In this document: in pieces, positions 44,451 to 52,974 of the stretch | Layout: each line of letters starts with the position of its first letter | Position numbering within the stretch: the stretch's first letter is position 1 | NCBI RefSeq assembly: GCF_003105155.1 | Contig: NZ_QETK01000008.1 | Location: 1 to 64,000, forward strand | DNA: 64,000 nucleotides | Origin: Pseudomonas sp. SDI | GTDB lineage: Bacteria; Pseudomonadota; Gammaproteobacteria; Pseudomonadales; Pseudomonadaceae | Direction: 5' to 3' | The notes under the pieces: model-generated | Told to the model about the DNA's origin: nothing | What the model saw: only the letters and a program-made list of their open reading frames with translations | Databases searched by the model: none | Program-made: the position numbers and the translations under genes

Positions 44451-45248
44451 TTGGCGTTCACCCGACCCCACTCCAACGAAGCGCTAAGCACCGCTGACGC
44501 GATACGATGCCGCATAACTGGAGCCTACGACGAGAAATATGGCCCCGATGGCTACTATTTTGAAGACCTGCTAGGCGTAGACAGAGACCTCTTTGAAATT
44601 GCTTACAAGCCAGGAAAGTGGACGCTGCTTCATCGGTTTACCCTGAGCCATCTGTGGGAGCAGTGGAACTACCATCGGAGGAAGTCGGGCGAGGAATTCA
44701 TAGAGGACGCCCACCGGCTGATATTTCACTACGGAGCTCCATTTAGCATTCGGGCTCATCCTGATCTGTCGGCTCACAAGGATTATCTCTTCGAGCACCT
44801 CCTGCAGCCCATGAAGCAGATTGCTCACGAGGTCTTCTGCATCCTCTTCAGCGACAAAGAACTGATGCGTGCTTTTTCGATCAAGGTGTCTGAGGCCATC
44901 GCTGACGCCTGTCCATCAGAATACCCAGATTACCTGGAGGCCGCCGGCATAATGAAGCGCGCCAGCTTCTGGCCAACCTGGCTTAGAGAGGCGCTTTTCT
45001 ACAGAGAGAATGGTCGCTGCGCCAAATGCTCATCGAGTCTGACAGGGGTGTTTGACTCAACGCTGAAGCCACAGGTTGACCACATTGTGCCCATCAGCAA
45101 TGGAGGCACTACTGACCCGACCAACCTCCAGTACCTCTGCGAGCCTTGCAACAAGAAAAAAGGCAACCGCAGCAACGAAGCTGGCGGGTTCATCTATGTT
45201 CCCTGGGAATACAGCCACAGCAAGCTTTCAAGGATCAGACTCGATTAG
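44451..45248 (+). CDS. HNH endonuclease with zinc-binding cysteines
   Basis: A 265-aa protein starting at TTG 44451 behind AAGAGG. A C-terminal classical HNH domain (about 185-245) has GRCAKCSSSL (first CxxC), QVDHIVPISNGGTTDPTNLQ (D-H, N) and YLCEPCNKKKGNRSN (second CxxC and the basic end). The N-terminal 180 residues are helical and of unknown fold (LLHRFTLSHLWEQWNYHRRK). It is likely a nuclease of restriction or homing type. It is convergent with the 402-aa gene on the minus strand, a terminator-like hairpin lying between. Confidence 0.82.
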   Translation: MAFTRPHSNEALSTADAIRCRITGAYDEKYGPDGYYFEDLLGVDRDLFEIAYKPGKWTLLHRFTLSHLWEQWNYHRRKSGEEFIEDAHRLIFHYGAPFSIRAHPDLSAHKDYLFEHLLQPMKQIAHEVFCILFSDKELMRAFSIKVSEAIADACPSEYPDYLEAAGIMKRASFWPTWLREALFYRENGRCAKCSSSLTGVFDSTLKPQVDHIVPISNGGTTDPTNLQYLCEPCNKKKGNRSNEAGGFIYVPWEYSHSKLSRIRLD

Positions 45249-45412
45249 GGTCAAATGCAGTACGAGGGATGCTAGGCTGGGGGCTCTTGGTAGGGCAGCC
45301 TGGACGCCACTTCGAGCGCCAGGTCAACCAGCTTGCCTTACTAAAAATCCGCCTGGCCCGAAAGGCATGACAGTTCCGATTCAACAGCGATCGCGCTACC
45401 CATTACGGGGAT

Positions 45413-45430
45413 GCGCGACCTAAGTCGCGC
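45413..45430. terminator. Hairpin between convergent genes
   Basis: A perfect 7-bp stem gcgcgac/gtcgcgc with loop ctaa is followed on the + strand by tattt. A second small dyad, gccggctttgccggc, follows at 45436-45450. It probably serves the + strand HNH gene and perhaps both strands. Confidence 0.45.
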
Positions 45431-45509
45431 TATTTGCCGGCTTTGCCGGCCCAGCCCCCCGTGATCGGTCTGGGAGCATGACTGAGGTGACGAGCGTCCC
45501 TGTCCAGGG

Positions 45510-46718
45510 TCACGTATACGCCACTCGCTTGAATATCGCTCCAACCCCATCACGGCTTTGGAGTATCACCTGGACACTGGATGTCATTTTTCCGTCTCCG
45601 GAGCTCGTCGCATTGTCAGGCGATTGGTTCAGTATCGGCGGGGTCTCAGCAACTGCCGGGGCATTATCTGTGAGGAGGTTTTCAAAGGCCTCCTCCAGTA
45701 CGTCGAGCCTACAGAACGGCTGCATTGTCCACGCACCTTGACCGCCCAAATCTACAATTCGGCGTCCGCCTGCGTAAACGGCGCCCAAATCATCGATGTT
45801 TACTGCACTTAGACGAGCATCATCCATCTCAGCTCTCGCCAGCTCCAGAGGCCCGCCAATGAAGTGGCTTGCCATTGAGTTCAACCCTAAGAGGTAGAAA
45901 GCATTGGTGAAATTGATTTTCTGAACAGCCTTTATCGCTTTGCTGGTGGTGCTCACTCGGGTCGAACCCCCAGTACTCGACGGAAGTGTGGAGCCTGGAA
46001 ATCGTCCGTGGGCAGTTACTAGGCCGACACCATTTGGATTTGCAAGCGAGGCCGCGATAATACGCCCCTCGGTAGCCATGCCCCCGCCAGCTAGCTTGAC
46101 CAGTCTGTTTGAGTAGATTTGGCGCTTCCACTCATTCTTGGCGATGAGCCGAACTTCCTTCATCGTTCGAGCAGACCCCTTCGCATCGACTAAACATACG
46201 TTGCTTGAGGAAGCAAACACAAAGTCAGGCGCAGGGGCTTTAGCTGGGGCTGAGCCAGAAGCTTTAGGCGTCGACGCTGAGGTGCTTGTGGTCGAAACTC
46301 CCGGAGACGTGCAGTCTTCCCAATGACCGCACCACGCATAGCCAAGATCTTGCATTTCCAAGTAAGCTAAAGATGCACCGATTGTTCCTTTGATGCTTGA
46401 ACCAATGAAGTCTTTCGCATGATCAAAGTTATGATGAAGGAAAATATTATTAATGGGCTTCACACTCGCACTGTGAAAGTTCGGTGTAAGGTAGCATAGA
46501 GCAGCTGCGCCCAACCCTTGCCCTGCTAACTGCCCTCTTAGCCCAATTTTTTGCCCGAGTATTGAAGATCGGGTGGACGCATAAATAAAACGCAGAGGAT
46601 CAACGACTAGTGGTGGCCCAGGTGGAACAACTGGCTTATCCCATGAAGCTTTTTTTCGAACTTGTTTCAATCTATGAAGTTCGTAACGTGGAATATCCTT
46701 GATTCCGTGGAACCACAT
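45510..46718 (-). CDS. Unknown 402-aa protein
   Basis: The start ATG 46718 has GGAGACGG upstream. The protein begins MWFHGIKDIPRYELHRLKQV and has a middle Ser/Thr/Ala/Pro-rich linker (about 140-165). It is followed by PDFVFASSSNVCLVDAKGSA, whose D-AKG (V-D-A-K) with the preceding acidic residue recalls a PD-(D/E)xK core; GGMATEGRIIAASL comes later. I consider a nuclease fold possible but unproven. It is the most distal gene of the leftward unknown cluster, 140 bp from the next. No named family is recognised. Confidence 0.62.
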   Translation of the reverse strand: MWFHGIKDIPRYELHRLKQVRKKASWDKPVVPPGPPLVVDPLRFIYASTRSSILGQKIGLRGQLAGQGLGAAALCYLTPNFHSASVKPINNIFLHHNFDHAKDFIGSSIKGTIGASLAYLEMQDLGYAWCGHWEDCTSPGVSTTSTSASTPKASGSAPAKAPAPDFVFASSSNVCLVDAKGSARTMKEVRLIAKNEWKRQIYSNRLVKLAGGGMATEGRIIAASLANPNGVGLVTAHGRFPGSTLPSSTGGSTRVSTTSKAIKAVQKINFTNAFYLLGLNSMASHFIGGPLELARAEMDDARLSAVNIDDLGAVYAGGRRIVDLGGQGAWTMQPFCRLDVLEEAFENLLTDNAPAVAETPPILNQSPDNATSSGDGKMTSSVQVILQSRDGVGAIFKRVAYT

Positions 46719-46858
46719 TGGGCCGTCTCCAGTCGTCTGTACATAGTTATGTAATAAATACTGATGATATCATAGCGCCACCCCGGAGTATTCCGAGACA
46801 GAAGCCGTGTCGCAATTTCGTTGGAATACAGCCCCCCGTTTGGACGGCCAGCCGAGGT

Positions 46859-48007
46859 TCAGCTGGGCAACCCTGCACGCCTCTTCATTTCGGCAACCTC
46901 AAACGCGATTTCCTCTTTGACGCCCATTAAAGGGATCTGTATTGCAGGCAGCTCTTGGAAGCTTTTGAGCATGGCCCATGCCGCGAAGTCATGGAAAGGG
47001 TTAAGCCCCATCACATTGCCTAACGTTTCATCCGCTTGCAGCTTACTGGAGACAATTTGCGCAAAGCGGCTGACCGCAGCGTCCAGGTGCCAGTCGGAAA
47101 TGAACAATCGCAACGCCGAAAACGCCAACAGCGGTTTGACATTTTTCAGCCCATTCAAAGGGTAGTGAGCTTTCGACAATCGTCTCAACGGGCTATGGTT
47201 TGAGCACATGAATGCTGCAAGCCGGTTAGTAAGCTGGAAGTGGTTTTGCAGAACGGTAGGGTCATAGACCGATTTTCCATGGTAGTCAGTGGCCAGCTTT
47301 TCGAGGCGCTCAACCATTGCACCTGGGTACAAGCGTTTCTCTCGGATGATGTCTAGCGTGGCGCGATGGCGCTGAGAAACCTCTCGCGTTGCTGCTGCCT
47401 CGAAATTAAAACCGGGAATGCCCAGCACCTCTGTCGTCAGCTCAATAGGCACAGCATCCAAATCTTGTGGCCATGAGGCATGACGATGAAGTCCATCCAG
47501 CCATCCAGGCAGTTTGGGATCCAGCGTAACGGTGAACTGCGACTGTAGCTTGGTCTGGAAGAACCACTCGCGCATCCGCCGAATATCCCACTGCGTGAAT
47601 ACCTCTAGCTGAATACCTTTGCATACGAGCTCCCGCACAACCCTGGAGACGCCATCCTTCGCGGACGAAAACTGGACAAGGTTTTCCGGGATGAACGCAG
47701 CTGAGACATTGCCCGAAAAGTCACAGAATGGATGGTGTCCTGCTGAGCTATCGCTTTGAGGGAACCGGAAGTAGGCCTGCCGCACATCGTGACCATCGAC
47801 CTTGGACTTGCTCGCCCTTACCACCTCCGCACCTGTGCAGAAGCACGAGGGGCACTCGAGATCCGTCGAACAATGCACCTTCCAGCTTTCCGGAATGGGC
47901 GTACTCTTCGACGGCATGACATAACCAGTCTCAGCCCCTAGCTGTGTTAATAGCTGCTGAACGTCCAATTCCATCCGACGGGATGCGGAAAAAACGGTTA
48001 AGGGCAT
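46859..48007 (-). CDS. Unknown 382-aa protein with cysteine cluster
   Basis: I use ATG 48007 (MPLTVFSASRRMELDVQQLL), preceded by GGAG, rather than the ATG 15 bp earlier that overlaps that site. Near residues 48-85 the spacing ECPSCFCTG ... HHPFCDFSG (CxxC plus HxxC) suggests a zinc site. The remainder is helical, with a C-terminal region (LRLFISDWHLDAAVSRFAQI). It has no catalytic signature I know. It lies between the 402-aa gene and the HEPN-like gene on the same strand. Confidence 0.6.
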   Translation of the reverse strand: MPLTVFSASRRMELDVQQLLTQLGAETGYVMPSKSTPIPESWKVHCSTDLECPSCFCTGAEVVRASKSKVDGHDVRQAYFRFPQSDSSAGHHPFCDFSGNVSAAFIPENLVQFSSAKDGVSRVVRELVCKGIQLEVFTQWDIRRMREWFFQTKLQSQFTVTLDPKLPGWLDGLHRHASWPQDLDAVPIELTTEVLGIPGFNFEAAATREVSQRHRATLDIIREKRLYPGAMVERLEKLATDYHGKSVYDPTVLQNHFQLTNRLAAFMCSNHSPLRRLSKAHYPLNGLKNVKPLLAFSALRLFISDWHLDAAVSRFAQIVSSKLQADETLGNVMGLNPFHDFAAWAMLKSFQELPAIQIPLMGVKEEIAFEVAEMKRRAGLPS

Positions 48008-48116
48008 GGCGACTCCATTCACGCGAGGGCTGATCCGTCATGCTCGAGCTTAACCACATTTCGCCTATTGCGCTAAGGGTCGAGCTGGCTCACACACCAC
48101 TGCTGATGATCACAAG

Positions 48117-48587
48117 TCAATAAAACCTTTCGTAATCGCCTCGGAAGTCACCGAGCTCCACCAAACCCTCCAGCACAGCGGCACTCGATGTGAGCAGAGA
48201 CTGCGTACGCAGAGGGCTATCCCAGCCAGCGGCGCCATGCTTGCCACCATGGAATAGATTGTTGCGAACTGTTTTCACCGTTCGGACAACCTTTGCTAGG
48301 TCAGATCTACAGTCTTGAAATCCAACTGGTGCCCACTCCAAAACCAATCCGGCCCCGACCACTTGCCGATCAGGTGGTGCAGCAAGCAGCTCTACCGCTT
48401 CAGCTGTCAGCACGTAGGTTTCGGCATGGCGCTCTACAAATTTGTCCCAACCTGGTTCAGCTTTCTGGCCAGGGATTTCGGATTTTAGGTAACCGTTCTC
48501 TTTGAGACAGAACTCAAATCGTGAAAACCAGTAGAAGAAGTCAAACGCGAGCAATGAGAGCTCGGTCGGTATCTCACCTTTACGCAT
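48117..48587 (-). CDS. HEPN-like small protein
   Basis: A 156-aa helical protein. VRTVKTVRNNLFHGGKH (about 108-124) contains R-x4-H (RNNLFH), the signature of HEPN RNases, with R and H on adjacent turns. The preceding helices (ELSLLAFDFFYWFSRFEF; WDKFVERHAETYVLTAEAVE) fit the four-helix HEPN fold. HEPN proteins are common RNA-cleaving toxins or effectors in defence islands. No MNT-type antitoxin gene is adjacent. An inactive, binding-only HEPN is possible. Confidence 0.6.
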   Translation of the reverse strand: MRKGEIPTELSLLAFDFFYWFSRFEFCLKENGYLKSEIPGQKAEPGWDKFVERHAETYVLTAEAVELLAAPPDRQVVGAGLVLEWAPVGFQDCRSDLAKVVRTVKTVRNNLFHGGKHGAAGWDSPLRTQSLLTSSAAVLEGLVELGDFRGDYERFY

Positions 48588-48820
48588 AGCACCCTCTCGA
48601 ACGGCCTGAGCACAAGGGTGAAGAATAACTCTACGAGCCTGGGAGCGCAGTCACTGGCTGAGCACCCAGGAACAAACCACGCGCCACTTCAGCCTTCTAC
48701 CCCTTTGGAGGTCAAAGCAGCGAAGCCGCCCGAGGGGCGAAACACCGAACTCGTTGGTGGAGTACACCAAGATCGCAGGTCAGCGAGCCAGTGTGGAGCT
48801 CTCTGCTGCAGAGTAGAGCG

Positions 48821-48843
48821 CCCCCACCAAGTCAGTGGGGGGC
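48821..48843 (-). terminator. GC-rich hairpin after the 68-aa gene
   Basis: A perfect 8-bp stem (gcccccac/gtgggggc) with a 7-nt loop lies directly beyond the stop at 48850. No U-run follows, so its efficiency is uncertain. Confidence 0.45.
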
Positions 48844-48849
48844 ACGCTA

Positions 48850-49056
48850 TCAGTGCTTGAATAGTCCGAGGATCAAGTTGGCCAGGCCAATCACGATTTT
48901 CAGGATGTCCAGCAATCGGGTGATCCACTTCCGCTCAGGCTTCTGGGGCTCCTGAGGCTTTTCAGGAGCGGGACTCGAAGGCGACACGGGTACCGGACGC
49001 CCCTGTTTGCCCGTGTGCGGGCATTTGGAGCAGGCATAGCGCTTTTTTTCAGACAC
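48850..49056 (-). CDS. 68-aa zinc-ribbon-like membrane-anchored protein
   Basis: The start is GTG 49056 with GGGAG 8 nt upstream; the 80-aa frame above it has no site. YACSKCPHTGKQG (two CxxC-type cysteines near the start, only one clear pair) precedes a Pro-rich linker and a C-terminal hydrophobic segment (LLDILKIVIGLANLILGLF). It is probably a small tail-anchored protein. Function unknown. Confidence 0.55.
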   Translation of the reverse strand: MSEKKRYACSKCPHTGKQGRPVPVSPSSPAPEKPQEPQKPERKWITRLLDILKIVIGLANLILGLFKH

Positions 49057-49105
49057 AAGCAAATCTCCCAATCGAACAAGGAAAATGAACAATTCGAAGG
49101 AAGAG

Positions 49106-49615
49106 TTAGCGAAGGCGGTGCTTGTAGCCGTTGAGCTCAGGGCCGTCAGCGAAAAGCGGAAGCTTCAGGAAGGAGCACCGAGAATACGCAAAAAGGACAA
49201 GGAGCTTCGCCACAGTGGCCCGGGCGAACGCCAAAACTTCGAGCCAGTACTTGACCTCCCGTTCAAGAGAGGGTGTGAGCTCGATAAATCGACAGTACGA
49301 GGCAATGAAATCCAATGCCTTGCGTGCTTGCTCAGCCTCATCCAATGCTTTGGTTAAGGCATTCATCCAGACAGTACCAAATATCGTTTTCCCCGACCCC
49401 CAGCCAACGTGGATTAGGGTTTCGCTATCTACGGGCAGGCTATTTGCGATGCCATGCTCAGCATCGTCTCTGAAGTCAGAGTCCCGCACGATGCTCTGTA
49501 GCTCAGCCGTGAACAAGCTGAGCAGGATTTCAGCAATCTGCACCTTCATCCTGATCGTCAGGTTTGTGTGCTTCGTTGAAGATTGATCGTCCATATGGAT
49601 TCTCGCATTTGCCAC
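49106..49615 (-). CDS. Unknown 169-aa protein
   Basis: A helical protein (TIRMKVQIAEILLSLFTAEL; SLEREVKYWLEVLAFARATV) with no recognised motif; a GSGKT string in VGWGSGKTIFGT resembles a P-loop tail but lacks the leading GxxxxGK spacing and a Walker B. The start at 49615 could instead be the ATG at 49594. It is codirectional with its neighbours, 49 bp before the 68-aa gene. Coding status rests mainly on length and composition. Confidence 0.5.
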   Translation of the reverse strand: MANARIHMDDQSSTKHTNLTIRMKVQIAEILLSLFTAELQSIVRDSDFRDDAEHGIANSLPVDSETLIHVGWGSGKTIFGTVWMNALTKALDEAEQARKALDFIASYCRFIELTPSLEREVKYWLEVLAFARATVAKLLVLFAYSRCSFLKLPLFADGPELNGYKHRLR

Positions 49616-49751
49616 CCAATCAACATAGCCACGTTGCTGAATACCAGCAACCCCCTAAGTACCGCTGTGAGGGTCGGGCGCCTGAATTGACGCACCCTAG
49701 AGAGTGTCAATTACTCTTCAAAGGCCGAACGCGAAAGGCTGGCTGTGGGCA

Positions 49752-50387
49752 TCAACCTCTGCTGGTGTTGATACCTGTGACAAACTCAAGCAGGTCACAA
49801 AAGCGACCCGCCCCACTACGATCCAAATGGTAACCTGCGATGCCGGCTCCTCTGGGGCCATCAGCATCACATCGCCGGGAGTCTCCGATCATCAAGACGT
49901 GAGGCGCGTTCGATCCTGGGAGTTGGCTGGGTGCAACCTCGAGCTGGGTGCAGATGTGTTGGTACATGGCCACATCAGGCTTCATCAGCCCAACCTCGGC
50001 ACTGAGCGCATAGCCATCGAGCCCCGGCAGCAAATTCCGGGCTACCGAGCAATACGGGCCACCCAAGTTCGAGCACACGCCAATTTTTATTTGGTGGTGT
50101 CGCAGCAGAGCGAGCGCCGGCAGCGCATCCTCAAAGAGTGTGATCGATTCAAGTTCGAGCTCTAGGCAGCTCTGGAGCACCGCGAGCTGAGATGAGGAGA
50201 GTTTGATTCCAAATTCAGCCGCGGTGCCCTCGATCCCGTGGTCATGAGTCATGATCCAGCGAATGTCATCGGTTGACGCGACGCGGCCCTGCTGCGAGCC
50301 TAGACGGAGAAGCCGTCGATAGGGATTCTGCCGATCTCGAATCTCCAAAAGCGTGCCGAAGAGATCAAAAATTACGGCTGCTGTCAT
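49752..50387 (-). CDS. HAD-superfamily hydrolase
   Basis: A 211-aa HAD protein. Motif I is FDLFGTLLE (residues 7-15; nucleophile D8, with F replacing the usual second D, so DLFGT form), motif II IGVCSNLG (about 110), the lysine region LMKPDVAMY (about 143) and motif IV VLMIGDSRRCDADGPRGAG (about 170-190). The second motif I acid being absent argues for a dehalogenase-like or degenerate phosphatase rather than a canonical one. AGGAG gives a good start. Substrate unknown. Confidence 0.8.
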   Translation of the reverse strand: MTAAVIFDLFGTLLEIRDRQNPYRRLLRLGSQQGRVASTDDIRWIMTHDHGIEGTAAEFGIKLSSSQLAVLQSCLELELESITLFEDALPALALLRHHQIKIGVCSNLGGPYCSVARNLLPGLDGYALSAEVGLMKPDVAMYQHICTQLEVAPSQLPGSNAPHVLMIGDSRRCDADGPRGAGIAGYHLDRSGAGRFCDLLEFVTGINTSRG

Positions 50388-50435
50388 TCGTTGCTCCTCA
50401 TCGGTACGCAGGCTCGCAGCTGGTTAGACTAGCCG

Positions 50436-50933
50436 CTACTGCACAACCACTCCATGCGCGGCAAGCTCGTTCACCAAAGTGCTTCGACGCAGCATCCGGG
50501 GGATTTTAAAGAGGCTTCTGTACGCATAGAAGAGACAGAAAGGTGTAAATAGAAGCCCGATGCCAAACGTGGCCGTCCCGATGATGAGGCCCGCGGGAAT
50601 TGCCGCTACCGCAAAGACGATCCCTTTGAGAATACTAGATCTGGCAACCAGACGCAGGTGATCAAGGTCATACTCGACCTTGCCATCCGTCTTTTGGAAC
50701 GCCACTAGAACGATGCTTTTCTTATTCAAATGCTTGTAATACCAAGTCCTAGGCTTGTCAGTAACAATCGCACCATGCCTCTTCAAGTAATCCAACATGC
50801 ACACTTCTTTAAAATGAAAGGTTTTCCCTTCACTGTCTTCACATCGAACCTGGCCATAGAGAGTATCAATGTCAGCAGAGTTTTTAACATCGTAGTTCTT
50901 GACGGTAAGCTCAATTCTTTTCAGATCAGACAT
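50436..50933 (-). CDS. Unknown 165-aa membrane protein
   Basis: The start ATG 50933 is preceded by AGGA. A soluble N-terminal half (IELTVKNYDVKNSADIDTLY) is followed by two membrane spans (GIVFAVAAIPAGLIIGTATF; GIGLLFTPFCLFYAYRSLF) and a basic loop (KIPRMLRRS). No family is recognised. It lies 48 bp before the HAD gene on the same strand. Confidence 0.6.
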   Translation of the reverse strand: MSDLKRIELTVKNYDVKNSADIDTLYGQVRCEDSEGKTFHFKEVCMLDYLKRHGAIVTDKPRTWYYKHLNKKSIVLVAFQKTDGKVEYDLDHLRLVARSSILKGIVFAVAAIPAGLIIGTATFGIGLLFTPFCLFYAYRSLFKIPRMLRRSTLVNELAAHGVVVQ

Positions 50934-51089
50934 GCATTTTCCTTAGTGCATTTAAAAGGCCACGTGAATACGAGCGCACACGAAGCCGCCCGGCGAGTTA
51001 GTCAGCGGAATACATAAAGCTTACATCCAGGAGCTTGCCGCGCTTTGCCAAGCACTACAGCTTAAAAGCGGCCCACCCCAAGTGGGTGC

Positions 51090-51413
51090 TCACTGCGGCT
51101 CGCTGAGCTCGCTAGCGATGACGTAGTAGTCTTTGCCGCTTAGGCTGCGCATTAGCTTGAACCCCGCCCTTGTCTCAACCAGCTGGAGTGGAGGGGTAGC
51201 AACCGTCATCCCATTCGAGCTCACGTTTGACTGATCGTTGTAAACGAGCGCCGCATAGCTCTGCCCTGCCCTCGCTGCGTTGACAAGGTAAGCGTCGACC
51301 CTCACACCCCAGGAAATACCCTGTGCCTGAATGACTTCTGAGGGGAGATCCCGCTCGAGCTCTATCGGCTCGACGGCGAGGTCAAAAAAGTGCTTCATCG
51401 CCGAAGTGGCCAT
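51090..51413 (-). CDS. Unknown 107-aa protein coupled to the phosphoesterase
   Basis: Its ATG overlaps the phosphoesterase stop (TAATG), indicating translational coupling. The sequence (KHFFDLAVEPIELERDLPSE; YVIASELSEPQ) has no motif I know. The C-terminal half (SYAALVYNDQSNVSS; GFKLMRSLSGKDYYV) looks beta-rich. It is likely a partner of the phosphoesterase. Confidence 0.55.
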   Translation of the reverse strand: MATSAMKHFFDLAVEPIELERDLPSEVIQAQGISWGVRVDAYLVNAARAGQSYAALVYNDQSNVSSNGMTVATPPLQLVETRAGFKLMRSLSGKDYYVIASELSEPQ

Positions 51414-52147
51414 TAGATTTGGATCTCAAAATAAGGGTCAAAACGAGTGCTCTCTCCCGGGTAGCCCCCAGGGTTTGAGACCACTCTGCAGCCGTCAAGC
51501 TCAACATCTGTAGCTTCATGCGTGTGACCAAACACCCACACATGGGCCTTCTCGAGCAAATGCGGCCAGTCGTTGGTGTACGCTGCCGTAAGATGCCCAT
51601 CATGCTGCTCACCAATCACCATGGGAGATGGTGAGTGATGGGTTACCACTACCGTTTTGCCGTCAAACGGTTGAGCAAGCTCTTGGGTGAACCAGTCCTT
51701 GGCGATACGGTTCCGGGTAATCAGGTCGTCCGGTCTCAACCGTCTGTAGCTCAAATCCGCCCTGATGTATTTGAAGTCATTCATGCATTCCCTGGCAGCC
51801 CTGCTAGCCGCGAGCGGATCGCCTGTTGAGGTGAAGTCAGTCCAAGCAGTACTGCCAAGAATTCTCACATCACCGAGCGTCAGAGTTTCGTTCTCCAAAA
51901 CGTGGACATGGCCGGCCGCGGCGTCCTTCATTTTTTTCAGAGTACGATCGATGTGGCCATCGTAGTACTCGTGGTTCCCTGCGATGTACGCGACTTGGCA
52001 GGCAAAGGTCTGGTTGGCCCAAAGAACGCCCCTAGCCTTTTTATTGATGTCGCCAGCGAGGATTACCAGATCAACCCCAGCATCAAGGGGCGGCGGGTCG
52101 AAACGGCGGAACTCGGCGTGGAGGTCTGAGTAGATTCTGATTCTCAA
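51413..52147 (-). CDS. Calcineurin-like metallophosphoesterase
   Basis: A 244-aa metallophosphoesterase with all binuclear-metal motifs: YSDLHAEF (DxH, residues 6-12), LAGDINKKA (GD), GNHEYYD (GNHE), VVTHHSPSPM (H) and FGHTHEATD (GHxH). Substrate unknown; related proteins act on nucleic acids, cyclic nucleotides or dinucleotides. The start is a TTG at 52147 with AAGGTC upstream. It heads the leftward cluster and is coupled to the 107-aa gene. Confidence 0.85.
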   Translation of the reverse strand: MRIRIYSDLHAEFRRFDPPPLDAGVDLVILAGDINKKARGVLWANQTFACQVAYIAGNHEYYDGHIDRTLKKMKDAAAGHVHVLENETLTLGDVRILGSTAWTDFTSTGDPLAASRAARECMNDFKYIRADLSYRRLRPDDLITRNRIAKDWFTQELAQPFDGKTVVVTHHSPSPMVIGEQHDGHLTAAYTNDWPHLLEKAHVWVFGHTHEATDVELDGCRVVSNPGGYPGESTRFDPYFEIQI

Positions 52148-52364
52148 AACGCTGACCTTGGGGGTTTAGCTATAAATTGACGCAGGCTGGGTTACAGAGC
52201 GCACGCGTGCCTGGACTACCGGCTAATGGAGCGGAAGCATCTCAGCCTTCACTACCTCGAACATAACAGCGCACCAACCGCACCTAGCAGTTCACTTCAC
52301 AGCACTATATTGCATGGAGTCGAATCGCGCAATATGGCCTTATCCTCGGCTTTGGGTGTTCCAA

Positions 52365-52862
52365 ATGTCGTTGAGAGAACCGCTGGCCGCCGTCTTGAGG
52401 CTGACACGCACCGCCCGGAATCTGTCCCAGGAAGACTTTCATGGCCGGGTCGAGGCGCGTCATATGAACAATATCGAGCGCGCGAAAAGCAGCCCTACCC
52501 TGTCCTCGCTCGAAGACATCGCCATTGGATTGGACGTTGATCTTGTAGCGCTCATGGCCGTGGCCAGCGCTCATGTCCGAAGCCAGACCCCAAAGGAATT
52601 TTTGAAAGACTTGGCCGGCGAGATCACCAAGCTTGAGAAGCTAGGTGTCTTGGGCAAGCTCGACGGCGAGTTCACCGACGGCAAGCTTCAATCAGTGCAC
52701 GGTCGCATTCGATCAGGCGCTGCCAATCGAGCGGCGGTGCTTCAGTGCAAGGCTGAAGGAAGGACGCAGAAAGAGACCGCGCAGCTTCTGGGACTCGCAA
52801 AGTCGACAGTGAGCAAGCTGTGGAAGACGCCAGAAGCAGTTTATGTCAATAAGGGCGCTTGA
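52365..52862 (+). CDS. Transcriptional regulator with two HTH domains
   Basis: An Xre-type HTH (about residues 8-65: RTARNLSQEDFHGRVEARHM then NNIERAKSSPTLSSLEDIAI) and a second, resolvase/homeodomain-like HTH at the C-terminus (EGRTQKETAQLLGLAKSTVS then KLWK). I chose ATG 52365 (MSLREPLAAVLR); a longer frame begins at 52314. It sits between the leftward cargo cluster and the transposition operon. It is convergent with the fifth gene of the latter and divergent from the phosphoesterase. A role in controlling either the cargo or transposition is plausible. Confidence 0.72.
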   Translation: MSLREPLAAVLRLTRTARNLSQEDFHGRVEARHMNNIERAKSSPTLSSLEDIAIGLDVDLVALMAVASAHVRSQTPKEFLKDLAGEITKLEKLGVLGKLDGEFTDGKLQSVHGRIRSGAANRAAVLQCKAEGRTQKETAQLLGLAKSTVSKLWKTPEAVYVNKGA

Positions 52863-52974
52863 CCCCATGCTATAGTGCGGGTCACCTTGTGAACCCCTTA
52901 TAGGTATTAGCAGGTGAGCACAGCCAAAATGCAAGCACGCAAACTGGTGATAGCACATGTCAGAACACTCGGGC

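Noticed and set aside
49106..49615. P-loop ATPase from GWGSGKT
   Set aside because: The string lacks proper GxxxxGK[ST] spacing and a hydrophobic strand before it, and no Walker B follows.
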